Shown here piece after piece: positions 1 through 8,651 of a stretch of DNA of 64,000 nt (within the stretch, counting starts at the first letter, position 1; every line of letters begins with the position of its first letter). The DNA is taken from NCBI GenBank assembly GCA_015067485.1, contig SVMJ01000010.1:1-64000 (forward strand), in the 5' to 3' direction. A program made the translations under genes and the position numbers. This stretch comes from Oscillospiraceae bacterium (GTDB lineage: Bacteria; Bacillota; Clostridia; Oscillospirales; JAAYXM01). A model generated the notes under the pieces. That model saw nothing but the letters and a program-made list of their open reading frames with translations, ran no database searches and was not told the origin of the DNA.

Positions 1-1
1 A

Positions 2-103
2 CGCCCCGATGAGTTCAAAAAACGCCTTGCGAGTTTTATGAACAAGACCCGCAGAGGGAAGTTGATTGTCGGCTTCGGTGGGATAGACAAGTATTACGGC
101 TAA
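2..103 (+). CDS. C-terminal fragment of an unrecognised protein
   Basis: An open frame runs from the window edge to a TAA at 101-103. It encodes about 33 residues, rich in Lys/Arg and ending in FGGIDKYYG. The next gene starts 26 bases later in the same direction, so it may be the first visible gene of an operon with the DNA methyltransferase. The fragment is too short to assign to a family; the frame is chosen only because it is open to the edge and sits tightly before the next gene. Confidence 0.4.
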   Translation, partial: RPDEFKKRLASFMNKTRRGKLIVGFGGIDKYYG

Positions 104-129
104 ATGATCATTATTTTAAAGGTGAACTT

Positions 130-429
130 ATGAGCACATTTGAAAAGATTTATGAGGTTGTTCGAAATATCCCCAAGGGCAAGGTTGCAACTTACGGACA
201 GGTGGCGGCTCTTGCAGGCAATCCCCGTTGGGCGAGGGTTGTGGGCTATGCTCTGCATGTTAATCCCGAGCCGGGTGTTATCCCTTGCCACAGAGTGGTA
301 AACCGCGAGGGTAAGGTTGCCTCTGCGTTTGCATTCGGCGGTGCTGGAGTTCAAAGGGGACTCCTCGAATCCGAGGGCATTGTTTTTGAGCCCGACGGAA
401 CAATTGATTTAGAAAAGTATGGGATGTAA
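130..429 (+). CDS. ogt: Methylated-DNA--protein cysteine methyltransferase (Ogt/MGMT type)
   Basis: This 99-residue protein is the single catalytic domain of the O6-alkylguanine repair family. It transfers alkyl groups from damaged guanine to its own cysteine. The active-site motif PCHRV is present (residues about 57-61), so it is a transferase rather than an ATL protein, in which the cysteine is replaced. The helix-turn-helix segment (GKVATYGQVAALAG, residues about 18-31) and the C-terminal region with LLESEGIVF are as in the family. It lacks the N-terminal ribonuclease-like domain of the longer Ada/Ogt proteins, as is common for short versions. It lies in the AT-rich element, just upstream of the rhodanese lipoprotein with only a few bases between, and is probably co-transcribed with it. 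Confidence 0.9.
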   Translation: MSTFEKIYEVVRNIPKGKVATYGQVAALAGNPRWARVVGYALHVNPEPGVIPCHRVVNREGKVASAFAFGGAGVQRGLLESEGIVFEPDGTIDLEKYGM

Positions 430-433
430 GCTT

Positions 434-838
434 ATGAAAAAACTATTGTTTATACTTCCGATTCTGCTTTGCATACTGCTTACATCTTGCGGAAACTATA
501 CTGATAATACTAACAAAGGAGAAAACGCTATGTACGAGCAGATTACTGCAGAAGATGCAAAAAAGATAATGGACTCGGGTGAAGAACATATCGTCCTCGA
601 TGTTCGTGAGCAGGACGAGTATGATGCAGGACATATTCCCAGTGCGATACTTCTTCCCTACACTGAAATTGAGAACGAAGCAGAGAAGTTGCTTCCCGAT
701 AAAGATAAACTGATTTTAGTATATTGCCGTAGCGGCAGACGAAGCAAAATCGCAGCCGAAGCTCTTGCAAAGCTCGGATATACCAATATAAAAGAATTCG
801 GCGGTATTATCGACTGGCCGTATGAGGTGGAGAAATGA
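434..838 (+). CDS. Rhodanese-domain lipoprotein
   Basis: The protein starts with a lipoprotein signal (MKKLLFILPILLCILLTSC), so the mature form should be lipid-anchored at Cys19 outside the membrane. The rest is one rhodanese domain. It has the VLDVREQDEYDAGHIPSA signature and the active-site loop YCRSGRRS, whose Cys can carry a persulfide sulfur. An upstream in-frame ATG at 419 would give MGCKL before the signal; 434 is preferred because it gives a canonical signal peptide. The gene follows ogt by four bases and precedes the Spx-like gene by 13, which suggests one operon. The sulfur acceptor is unknown; exported rhodaneses of this kind are common in Clostridia. Confidence 0.88.
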   Translation: MKKLLFILPILLCILLTSCGNYTDNTNKGENAMYEQITAEDAKKIMDSGEEHIVLDVREQDEYDAGHIPSAILLPYTEIENEAEKLLPDKDKLILVYCRSGRRSKIAAEALAKLGYTNIKEFGGIIDWPYEVEK

Positions 839-851
839 AAGGAGAATTACC

Positions 852-1202
852 ATGATTAAATTTATTTGTTATCCAAAATGCACGACTTGTCAGAAGGCGA
901 AGAAATGGCTTGATGACAACAAGATAGAATACGAGATTCGTGATATTAAAGAGAATAATCCGAGTCTTGAGGAGTTAACCGCATGGTATAAAATGAGCGG
1001 ACTTCCGCTAAAGAAATTCTTCAACACATCTGGACTTTTATATAAGTCAATGGAGCTTAAGGACAAGCTCCCCACAATGAGCGATGAAGAGCAGTTAAAA
1101 CTCCTTGCAACAGACGGAATGCTCGTAAAACGTCCGCTTGTAATAGGCGAAGATTTTGTTTTGGTTGGGTTCAAAGAAAGCGAATGGAGCGAGAAGTTAT
1201 AA
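852..1202 (+). CDS. Spx/ArsC-family thioredoxin-fold protein (YffB-like)
   Basis: A 116-residue protein of the ArsC/Spx family: a thioredoxin-like fold with the redox pair in CTTC (KCTTCQKAKKWL, near residues 9-12). Family members are arsenate reductases, the RNA-polymerase-binding regulator Spx, or proteins of unknown role such as YffB. The conserved RxPL-type segment is seen as KRPLVIGED near the C-terminus. No arsenic-resistance genes are adjacent, so an arsenate-reductase name is not justified. A strong ribosome site (AAAGGAG) precedes the ATG at 852; the longer frame from 822 lacks one and overlaps the rhodanese gene. A stress or thiol-related role fits the rhodanese neighbour but is inference. 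Confidence 0.85.
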   Translation: MIKFICYPKCTTCQKAKKWLDDNKIEYEIRDIKENNPSLEELTAWYKMSGLPLKKFFNTSGLLYKSMELKDKLPTMSDEEQLKLLATDGMLVKRPLVIGEDFVLVGFKESEWSEKL

Positions 1203-1274
1203 AAAAGAAGTCAAGTAGCCAAGCCTATTTTATATCTGTTCCAAATATAGAGACAAAAGAAAAGAGGGATAAAG

Positions 1275-4200
1275 ATGAGTAACAAAATGTTGTTTTTAAG
1301 CAATTCAATTGATGACCCACAAAGTGATATTATTGGATTTGAAACTTATGCAAGTAACTTAAACGATTCTATTGACGAAGGGGCTCGTATGATAGCCGTA
1401 ACTTCTCCTTTTGGTTCAGGCAAAACCAGTATAGTTGAATTGCTTAAGAAAAAAAGATCCAAAAATAAAAGAGAGAAATTTTTAAGCGTTCAAATGTGGT
1501 CTGAATTGAACGAGTTAAAAGATATAAACAAAACATGTGAATTGCACAAGAACTTCTTATACCAGATTGGAAGCTCTATTTCACCTCGAAAAGGAACATA
1601 TATTAATCGTCGTTTAAGTAACAATTATGGGTTGTTAAAACTCCATATCAATCGTCCAATATATTGGATCATGCTCATTTTTTCATTGTTTTTTGCGTTT
1701 TTAGGATGGATTGTGAAAGAACATAGCGATTTTATCTTTAACCATTTTTCTTGTTTAAAAGATAGCATATTATCCTCTCCATATTTATTGTTTGGAGCAG
1801 CAGTAATATTAGCAGTTTTAGTTGTTGCAAGAGCTGAAATAATTTTTTCATCTAATAAATCGGAAAACGAAAGAAAAATTGAGGCTGACGAAATTATAGA
1901 TCTTTACCGCAGTGAAATAATAAACGAGAAAAACAAGCTTATTTCTTTTCTGTGCCATATTTTAAAAAAATGTCCACTTGTGAAAAAAATTCCGATATTA
2001 AATAGTAAGCGTTACATTGTTGTTATAGAAGATTTAGATAGAACTGATGATGGAGAAGCGGTTATACATTTCTTGAAAGAGCTTAGAAAGTACTACATCC
2101 CTATAAACAACGACAAATTCACCTATAGTAATCAATTAGTATTTATTGTTAACATAAAGCCCGAATCCACTGTCATGGAAGAAATACAGAAAACTGGTAC
2201 AACCAGAAATCACGATGACGATAACCCAGATGATGGAGAGGGCGTTCCGGCACCTATATCTATCAGAGACCCAGAAGATTTCATTTATGCAAAAGTGTTT
2301 GATTATATACTTAATTTGCAAACAATTAACATTATTGATTATAATACTATTTTGAGCTCTATCCTTGAGGAGAAAAAGGACTACATTAATAATTGTGTAT
2401 CTTGCAGAAACACCAACAGTGCTTTGAACGAGATTCCCGGAATGCAATGGATCATAACGGGGGCAAATATTGATATTCGAGAAATAAAGAAAAGATTGAA
2501 TAATACATTTGTTATTTTTGAGACGTTGAAAGAGAGGTTTCCAAACAGAAAAAATGACATAGATTTTCAAAAATGTGCTATTACTACGTACATAACCTCA
2601 GAATTTGAATTAGAGTTTTCAAAAACAGACGATAAAGCATTCGACGAACTTATAAAACTTTTTTTGCGCCAGGAATTAGATATCCCTTCTACAAAGAAAA
2701 TCCTTGATTCAGAAAATGAGAATTATGTTAAAACCATTTATGATTTAGTGACCTCAAAATTGATAGAAGAAGACTACAGAATATACTTTTATAATTACCC
2801 TAAGCACAGTGTAATGTACAGCAGCGATGAGATGAATGTGCAAAAGGCCATTTTATACGGAACTGTTTGTGCTGATTTTGATGCCACCGTTGAGAAAGTT
2901 GTTAACAGTGGTTCGAATATTGTGCCAGAGTCTTTAAAGCGATTGCAGCAATTATCGTTGTCGCTGCCGCAAACAGTATTAAGAAATGAACAACTCTTCC
3001 TTGCTGCATTGCGCTATGAGTACAGTTTGGTTTTGGAGATGTTCGAAAGGCTAAATCCAGATAGCACTTCGTTGGATAAAAACATTTCTAACATAATGAG
3101 CATTTTGAACTATGATTCAAAACGAGAAGTATATAAAAAAGAAAATTTCAAAGACTTTTGTAATATATGGGAAGAAATATTTGAAGAGCAACACATATTG
3201 AAATTAAGAGAGGTGCTTTGTGAACAATGCAAAGATGAAATATTGATTTTTGAACAATTATTTTTTGGCGACCACAGCATTATCACTCTAAAAGAAATGG
3301 ACTTTATTAGCTTTAACGATTCTCTGCAACTACTGAACACTAATAGCAAAAACTTTTCTATTTCTCACCTCAAGCATATCGTAACTAAATTTAATAATGT
3401 TGAAAACCCAACGGATGATTTAACAACCAAGATATGCAAAATCCTATCGCAATCTTGTGAGCTGTTTGAATCTACGGATATTGCAGATTTACTGATCGAA
3501 TTCATGAATAAAACTCATGCAATCATACCTGAATTTGAAAACATCATTTATGACATTCTTTCGATTGAAGAAGATGATTTATCGGATATAGGAATAGATG
3601 CAGACTGGTTAAATGCTCTTTTCGATAGGTATAAAGAACTTATTTGTACAGTCCCAGTTGAAAATATATCTGACGATGTTTTTGAGCACATTTATAATTT
3701 TGATAGTTTAGCTGTTTTGGAAAATCCATACGAATTTTCTAATGCAATATCTCGTAAACTGTATGAAAAAGAATATTTTTTACACAGTACACTTATTGAT
3801 GCTTACAATTCTTCGGATATTAATTTTTCGGATTCCAATATTATATTGGCTCTAAAAGAAAATATAAAGTGGTTAAAGAGCAAAGAGGCGGTTTTTTTGT
3901 CTATCAGACGACTTGTGTTGACCTATGCCACTAATTTGTCCGAATATTTATTCTTATTTTCACAAGAACTTCCGATATTATCGAAAGAAGATTTTGCGCT
4001 CCTTGTGAATAACGAGTGTGTACATCAGACAAATGTTCTTGAATATTTTCCGGAAGAAACTATCAATGAAGAAGCCATTGAGTATATCGTCAAGTATCTC
4101 AACAAAGAATACATTAACAACAATGTAGCATTTGACATTTTGGTATCATTGGAAAAATATAAGGACGATATTATTCTTTCGTTTTTCAAGAAAATAAACT

Positions 4201-5009
4201 TCTCGCGAGCTATCCTATATTATAAATTTGCTAGAGCGAAAAAAGCTGCTATAAAAAGAAAGTTTGCTGTAGCTTTAGATCTTGATACAGACGAAGGAAT
4301 GTTGAGTTTTATGGAACTTACAAAATTTCTTGACCCGGAGTTAGAAAAAAGATTACTTGGCAATATGGATAGTGACAAGGAACAAAGATACATTAACCTT
4401 ATTCGAAAAAGATTAGGTCCATTGTCTGTTGATATCTCTACTATAGATAACCTGAAATCTTTCAGTACTCTTTATCCATTTTCACCACATAGCAATGTTA
4501 ATCAAAAATTATTTGAAGAAAAAGAATATATTTATTATGTTGTTTCGACAACATTGTATGGCAAAAAATTTGAGCTACACAAAGAGAAATCAGAAGAACT
4601 TTGGACAGCATATATTGAGATCTTTGCTGAACCTACAAAGTATTCAAATACCAGAGGGTATATGAAACAAAACAAAGAATTTCTCGAATTGATAGTGACT
4701 CGTTCTGGTTATATAGGATTTCCGACAACTGCGTTGGAATCATTATCTGCTGTTGCGCAAAGCGAAAACTTAATCAATCATATTTTCGCACAAGGAAAAG
4801 AATTTGTACTCAAATATTTCGCCGAAATGAACGGAGGTTTTATTAACTATGATGCAGCCAAAGCGTTTATAAATAATATCGCTCTTGCAGAAAATAGAGA
4901 TGTATTAGGCAATGATGCTGTTCGTGAAAATATTTATGACAAATTAGTAGATCCAGGATTGAAAACTAAATACACAAAACTCCGAAAATCTGTAGGGTGT
5001 GAATATTAA
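1275..5009 (+). CDS. YobI/KAP-like membrane P-loop NTPase, 1244 aa
   Basis: A very large protein with a P-loop NTPase domain at its N-terminus. Walker A is SPFGSGKTS (residues about 44-52) and Walker B is YIVVIEDLDR (about 247-256). Two hydrophobic segments (about 130-147 and 169-187) sit inside the NTPase domain. That is the hallmark of KAP-type and YobI-type ATPases, which are thought to assemble at the inner face of the membrane. The ~900-residue remainder is helical-looking, rich in Leu, Glu and Lys, and has no domain I recognise; it could be a scaffold or sensor. Length agrees with Bacillus YobI. The start follows GAGGGA at a good distance. The gene is strongly AT-rich and is followed by PPP and RES genes in the same direction. 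KAP-family NTPases have been linked to phage exclusion; a defence role here is inference. Confidence 0.82.
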   Translation: MSNKMLFLSNSIDDPQSDIIGFETYASNLNDSIDEGARMIAVTSPFGSGKTSIVELLKKKRSKNKREKFLSVQMWSELNELKDINKTCELHKNFLYQIGSSISPRKGTYINRRLSNNYGLLKLHINRPIYWIMLIFSLFFAFLGWIVKEHSDFIFNHFSCLKDSILSSPYLLFGAAVILAVLVVARAEIIFSSNKSENERKIEADEIIDLYRSEIINEKNKLISFLCHILKKCPLVKKIPILNSKRYIVVIEDLDRTDDGEAVIHFLKELRKYYIPINNDKFTYSNQLVFIVNIKPESTVMEEIQKTGTTRNHDDDNPDDGEGVPAPISIRDPEDFIYAKVFDYILNLQTINIIDYNTILSSILEEKKDYINNCVSCRNTNSALNEIPGMQWIITGANIDIREIKKRLNNTFVIFETLKERFPNRKNDIDFQKCAITTYITSEFELEFSKTDDKAFDELIKLFLRQELDIPSTKKILDSENENYVKTIYDLVTSKLIEEDYRIYFYNYPKHSVMYSSDEMNVQKAILYGTVCADFDATVEKVVNSGSNIVPESLKRLQQLSLSLPQTVLRNEQLFLAALRYEYSLVLEMFERLNPDSTSLDKNISNIMSILNYDSKREVYKKENFKDFCNIWEEIFEEQHILKLREVLCEQCKDEILIFEQLFFGDHSIITLKEMDFISFNDSLQLLNTNSKNFSISHLKHIVTKFNNVENPTDDLTTKICKILSQSCELFESTDIADLLIEFMNKTHAIIPEFENIIYDILSIEEDDLSDIGIDADWLNALFDRYKELICTVPVENISDDVFEHIYNFDSLAVLENPYEFSNAISRKLYEKEYFLHSTLIDAYNSSDINFSDSNIILALKENIKWLKSKEAVFLSIRRLVLTYATNLSEYLFLFSQELPILSKEDFALLVNNECVHQTNVLEYFPEETINEEAIEYIVKYLNKEYINNNVAFDILVSLEKYKDDIILSFFKKINFSRAILYYKFARAKKAAIKRKFAVALDLDTDEGMLSFMELTKFLDPELEKRLLGNMDSDKEQRYINLIRKRLGPLSVDISTIDNLKSFSTLYPFSPHSNVNQKLFEEKEYIYYVVSTTLYGKKFELHKEKSEELWTAYIEIFAEPTKYSNTRGYMKQNKEFLELIVTRSGYIGFPTTALESLSAVAQSENLINHIFAQGKEFVLKYFAEMNGGFINYDAAKAFINNIALAENRDVLGNDAVRENIYDKLVDPGLKTKYTKLRKSVGCEY

Positions 5010-5192
5010 GTTGATTATAAATAGAGCTGAAATGGACTTAGAAGAATTCAGATCAATCAACTTATGGCCCAGGTATGGCCCAGCACATCATGTCTACTGT
5101 AAACTCTGCGAAGTGGTGGGACAAGTATTTAGTGACGGTGTGAAGGTGAAGTGGAAACTTTACATACTTCAACGATATAAAGGAGTAATTCT

Positions 5193-5963
5193 ATGCGATA
5201 TTATGTGACGGCTGATGTGCATGGATTTTTTAGTGAATTGAAATCTGCATTGGATGAAAAAGGCTTTTTTGAAGATACAGAACCTCACAAATTGATTATC
5301 TGCGGCGATCTCTACGACAGAGGAAGTGAGGCTATGCAGTTGCAGGATTTCATCCTTGATTTAATTTCAAAAGATGAGATAATTCTTATTAAAGGAAATC
5401 ACGAAGACCTTACTTTAGAACTTTTAAACAACTGGAATAACGGTAGTTTTATGCACCGCTGCCACTTTTCTAACGGAACGATAGATACGGTCTGCCAGCT
5501 AACAGAAACGCCTTTGAGACATTTTTTGACTGAACCACATGAGGTTTACAAGAAAATTTCAAACAACCCGTTTATCAAAAAAATCATTCCATCAATGGTT
5601 GACTTTTACGAGACCGAACATTACATATTTACGCACGGATGGATTCCTTGTACTACACTAAACAACGGTGACACAAAAACTTATCTGCCTATCGAGAACT
5701 GGCGCAAAGCAAACAATCAAGCCTGGGATAGTGCACGCTGGGTGAATGGGATGGAAGCCGCACATAATGGAATGATTGAAAAGGATAAAACCATCGTTTG
5801 CGGTCATTGGCACTGTTCTTTTGGACACTCACACTATGAGGGGGACGGTGGTGAGTTCAACGATAATCCTAACTTTGCACCGTATTATGGCGAAGGAATA
5901 ATCGCACTTGATGCTTGTACACCGGTTTCAAATAAAGTTAATTGTATTGTGATTGAGGATTAA
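5193..5963 (+). CDS. PPP-type calcineurin-like metallophosphoesterase
   Basis: A 256-residue protein with the full metal-binding signature of the PPP/calcineurin-like family: DVH (residues 8-10), GDLYDRG (38-44), GNHED (68-72), a THGW histidine, and a late GHWH motif. It should hydrolyse a phosphoester (phosphoprotein, or a nucleotide such as a diadenosine polyphosphate) in the cytosol with two metal ions. The substrate cannot be told from sequence. A strong AAAGGAG site precedes the ATG. The gene lies between the YobI-like NTPase and the RES-domain gene, with gaps of about 180 and 190 bases, all in one direction. A link between the three is possible but not shown; the gaps are large enough for separate promoters. 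Confidence 0.87.
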   Translation: MRYYVTADVHGFFSELKSALDEKGFFEDTEPHKLIICGDLYDRGSEAMQLQDFILDLISKDEIILIKGNHEDLTLELLNNWNNGSFMHRCHFSNGTIDTVCQLTETPLRHFLTEPHEVYKKISNNPFIKKIIPSMVDFYETEHYIFTHGWIPCTTLNNGDTKTYLPIENWRKANNQAWDSARWVNGMEAAHNGMIEKDKTIVCGHWHCSFGHSHYEGDGGEFNDNPNFAPYYGEGIIALDACTPVSNKVNCIVIED

Positions 5964-6154
5964 GATGCCAATTGGTTTTAACAAGCCTCAAAAATGTTCC
6001 CTTGATTTACTTAGTGCAGAGTGATTTCAAAGAGTGAATAAACGCTATATAATTGTGTAGATTCAACTGATTTTTTACACTGTGTTGCTTATGTTGCTGG
6101 AATACCTTAAGTATTAATAAGGTCGATATATTTAAGAAATGGGATGAAAACAAA

Positions 6155-7270
6155 ATGAAGTTACCTTGGTTAAATAAAGGCTTTATATGTCGCGATTTAT
6201 ATGCTCCATTCATATTAGAAAAGGATAACGATTATCTGAACGATTTGAAGAAAAAATATGCAATCGTACTAAAACAAGCAGTAAAGTCTGGAGCTGATGA
6301 GGAAAGCCAGAAAATAATTCGAAAATATAAAAACAAAATTATTGAATCAATAAATTGTTATTATTGTGCAGATATTGCAAAAAGCAATACTATTATCTAT
6401 AATTTATTAAAAGATATAGGTGATGATCCTTTTGCGGTAAATACACTCGAAAATAGTTGTGCATTTCCTGGAACTCATGGTCAGGAGTTGCAGTTTTTTA
6501 GGTCAAGAACTGGAAATCCATCAAAAGCGTTCACAGCCAAGGAGATGTCGATACTTCCACTTAGTTTGAGATCAAAATCGGGCAACTATAGATTTAGCAT
6601 TCCCGGCAATCCTAGTTTATACTTAGCGAACTCCTCTTATGGGTGTTGGATAGAAACTGGATTCCCATCAGAAATAGATTTTAATGTCTCTCCCGTCCTC
6701 TTAGATGGAACACAAAGAATCTTCAATTTAGCTGTTACCATTAGGGACTTCCACCATATGAACGAATTTGAAGCCAATCGTGTTCATTGTTGGCTTAAAC
6801 TTTATATGTTATCTATAGCAACCTCATATCGAATCAAGGAAGAAGGTCGAACTTTTAAATCTGAATATATAGTATCTCAGGCTATTATGATGGCATGTAA
6901 AAAACTGGGATATGATGGTGTGGCGTATTATTCAAAGCGTGTTGATGATGAACTTTTTGCTCTTTGTGCAATTAACCTTGCGTTGTTTTCTAATTATGGA
7001 AAGAAAAACAATTCGTTTGAAAAACATATGAAAATAGATGATTCTTTTAATTACTTTCTGTTTACACAACTGAATGCTTCCCTTAAATACAGAGAATATC
7101 CTTTGCGCTCTGTATCTACTGGTTTTATTACAAACATCGGAGGTTATGATAGGCAATATCCGTACAGAGAAATATCGTTTTATGAATTTGACCAGTTCTT
7201 ATTCTCAACATGGGCAAATAAGCCTGGAGACAAGGCAAAAGACAAAGTTTCATGGGGAGCGTTTGCGTAG
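6155..7270 (+). CDS. RES-domain protein (putative NAD-targeting effector)
   Basis: A 371-residue protein whose middle carries the RES-domain pattern. There is an arginine pair in FRSRTGNP (R116/R118), then GNYRFSIPGNPSLYLANSS followed by CWIE (E167). Further on comes YIVSQAIMMACKKLGYDGV with a downstream serine and NLALF (about 230-275). RES domains have an ADP-ribosyltransferase-like fold; characterised ones (MbcT, ParT) destroy NAD or ADP-ribosylate a target and act as toxins. The ~100-residue N-terminal extension has cysteines (ICRD, CYYCAD) and resembles the extended RES proteins rather than the small toxins. No Xre/MbcA-like antitoxin gene is adjacent. The start follows a weak GGGATGA site. 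The gene ends just before a strong terminator. Effector function is inference from family. Confidence 0.75.
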   Translation: MKLPWLNKGFICRDLYAPFILEKDNDYLNDLKKKYAIVLKQAVKSGADEESQKIIRKYKNKIIESINCYYCADIAKSNTIIYNLLKDIGDDPFAVNTLENSCAFPGTHGQELQFFRSRTGNPSKAFTAKEMSILPLSLRSKSGNYRFSIPGNPSLYLANSSYGCWIETGFPSEIDFNVSPVLLDGTQRIFNLAVTIRDFHHMNEFEANRVHCWLKLYMLSIATSYRIKEEGRTFKSEYIVSQAIMMACKKLGYDGVAYYSKRVDDELFALCAINLALFSNYGKKNNSFEKHMKIDDSFNYFLFTQLNASLKYREYPLRSVSTGFITNIGGYDRQYPYREISFYEFDQFLFSTWANKPGDKAKDKVSWGAFA

Positions 7271-7308
7271 TGTTCAAATCCACTTATATCAAACAAAAGA
7301 AATGCGAA

Positions 7309-7341
7309 GCGGCTGACGAAAGTCAGCCGCTTTTACTTTTT
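7309..7341 (+). terminator. Intrinsic terminator after the RES gene
   Basis: A perfect 9-bp stem GCGGCTGAC / GTCAGCCGC with a GAAA loop is followed by a T-rich run. A second, smaller hairpin (CCGGC TAT GCCGG, 7347-7359) followed by CTTTTTT comes directly after it, so the two act in tandem. Confidence 0.9.
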
Positions 7342-7674
7342 TACGACCGGCTATGCCGGACTTTTTTATGCTCGGAATTTGTAGAAAGGTGAAGTATTTG
7401 CTGTTTTTGTCGAATTTCGCTTAATGAACATTTTGTAAACTTTTCAAAAAGGGGGTTGGAAAATGGCTGTTTTTTCTGGTGATTATTGAGGGGGTTTTTA
7501 CGGAATAAAAAATTTTTGTTCAAATCTTAAGGTTTTGGAAGAGAATTTGGTTTAATAAAATTAGGAGTAAAAACTTTTGTATTTAGGAAAAGAAGTGTCC
7601 ACAAGGGGTTTTAGAATAAGTTTGAAAAAATTTAAAATTATTTTTTCAAAGGTATCATTTTTTGACCCCTTTGG

Positions 7675-7945
7675 CTGTTATGATGGCATCAAGAAGTGAA
7701 AAACTTTTTGAAAGGTAAGGTGTGAAGCAACCTTTCACAATTATTATAAAAGTAGGAAAAGCCATTTCGCAAAAAATGTCGAAAAATTTTTCAGAAATTT
7801 TTTAGAAACATACGGTAAACTGCATAGTTTCACTGTTATTATGACAGCAGAAGAGGTCAACCTGTAAAAAATGTCGAAAACTTTTTCAAAAAAACTTTTT
7901 GAAACTACCCAAATACTGGGTGGTTTGGCTGTTATGATAGCAGAA
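7675..7945 (+). repeat. Degenerate direct repeats, about 95-160 bases apart
   Basis: Three copies of a CTGTTATGAT(A/G)GCA-like motif occur at about 7676, 7833 and 7929, each followed within a few bases by AGAAG. Between them, an AAAAAATGTCGAAAA motif occurs at about 7770 and 7866, and AAACTTTTTGAAA at about 7700 and 7892. Spacing and order suggest two or three decayed tandem units. They may be binding sites for an element-encoded regulator; this is inference. Confidence 0.55.
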
Positions 7946-8007
7946 GAAAAAGAATTTTGATTGAACCTTGACAAAGAAAGCGCGCAAGATAACGGCGTTG
8001 CAGTATA

Positions 8008-8170
8008 ACGCACCAACGGGTGCAATCGGAAACAGATAATGATACTTCTATCCAGCCACAGTCCGAGCGTTAAAAGCGTCGCAGGCAATGGGGATAGTCC
8101 GGGCGGATGCCGGGAAGGTGAAATTCCTATGGATGTGGTTGCCGCACATCTCCGATTGATCACAGCTCAT
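8008..8170 (+). ncRNA. Possible structured leader RNA
   Basis: This segment is richer in G+C than its surroundings and contains nested hairpins: GCACC AAC GGGTGC near 8010-8023, and ATGTG GTTGCCG CACAT near 8132-8148. Between them lies a GGGATAGTCCGGGCGGATGCC segment that can self-pair. It sits between a possible -35 at 7968 and the ribosome site of the next gene at 8201. I do not recognise an RNA family. It could equally be decayed coding sequence. Confidence 0.3.
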
Positions 8171-8218
8171 ATTGTACAAGCGACTTTGAATATTTTTAAA
8201 GGAAGGAGGCGTTGCTTT

Positions 8219-8434
8219 GTGGAGAATATGAACGAGTCAAAATGGCAAGTTTTTACCGATGCGAAAGACCTTGATGCAAACACCGCATTCACCCTTGAGC
8301 TTCAGAAAGCAATGCTTCTTGCTCTTTATGAAAACAAAAAGCTTAACTTCAGGCAATATGAAGCGGCTTTAGCTCTTTTGGAAAAGAAAAAGCAAAATCG
8401 GGAAAGCTTTGCGGCTCAGAACGACGCAAAGTAA
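8219..8434 (+). CDS. Small protein preceding the serine recombinase (unrecognised)
   Basis: About 71 residues with a GTG start at 8219, chosen because GGAAGGAGG (8201-8209) lies 9 bases upstream. The in-frame ATG at 8228 is the alternative and gives MNESKWQVFTDAKDLDANT. The protein is helical-looking, with a conserved-looking middle (LQKAMLLALYENKKLNFRQYEAALALLEK) and a basic tail. A short ORF at this position is often seen before large serine recombinases of Clostridia. It might be a recombination directionality factor or DNA-binding accessory protein, but I see no motif that shows this. Confidence 0.65.
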   Translation: MENMNESKWQVFTDAKDLDANTAFTLELQKAMLLALYENKKLNFRQYEAALALLEKKKQNRESFAAQNDAK

Positions 8435-8651
8435 AATCTAAACGGAAGGAGGTGAAAGTCGGAACAACATAGTCTGACCACGCACGCGACCACTTAAAAC
8501 TTTGAATAATTAGATATTTTTGCAAACTGTTTTTCGTCAGTACAAGGCAAAAACGCAGCGAATGCTTGACGCATTTGCGAGGCTTTTAACGCAGTAATGG
8601 CGGAAAACAGACAGCAAAAACGTGGTTGAGACTGTGTTGTTTCGGCTTCTT

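Larger units (their letters stand above)
7342..8218 (+). other. Long AT-rich non-coding stretch upstream of the recombinase genes
   Basis: About 880 bases with no convincing gene. It begins with a terminator hairpin, continues as T/A-rich DNA with many short inverted repeats, and holds degenerate repeats (separate entry). A possible promoter lies at TTGACA 7968-7973, with a poor -10 (near TAACGG). It ends with a GC-richer segment (about 8005-8165) that looks like a folded leader RNA in front of the small ORF at 8219. Non-coding control regions of this kind in front of serine recombinases could hold regulatory sites for excision. Confidence 0.6.

Noticed and set aside
852-1202. Arsenate reductase ArsC
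   Set aside because: Family is shared with Spx and YffB; there are no arsenic genes nearby to justify the name.
4999-5208. A 69-codon frame between the YobI-like gene and the phosphoesterase
   Set aside because: Overlaps both neighbours, has no ribosome site and no recognisable features.
8039-8218. N-terminal extension of the small ORF before the recombinase
   Set aside because: The extension has no ribosome site and its DNA looks like folded leader; a strong AAGGAGG lies just before the GTG at 8219.
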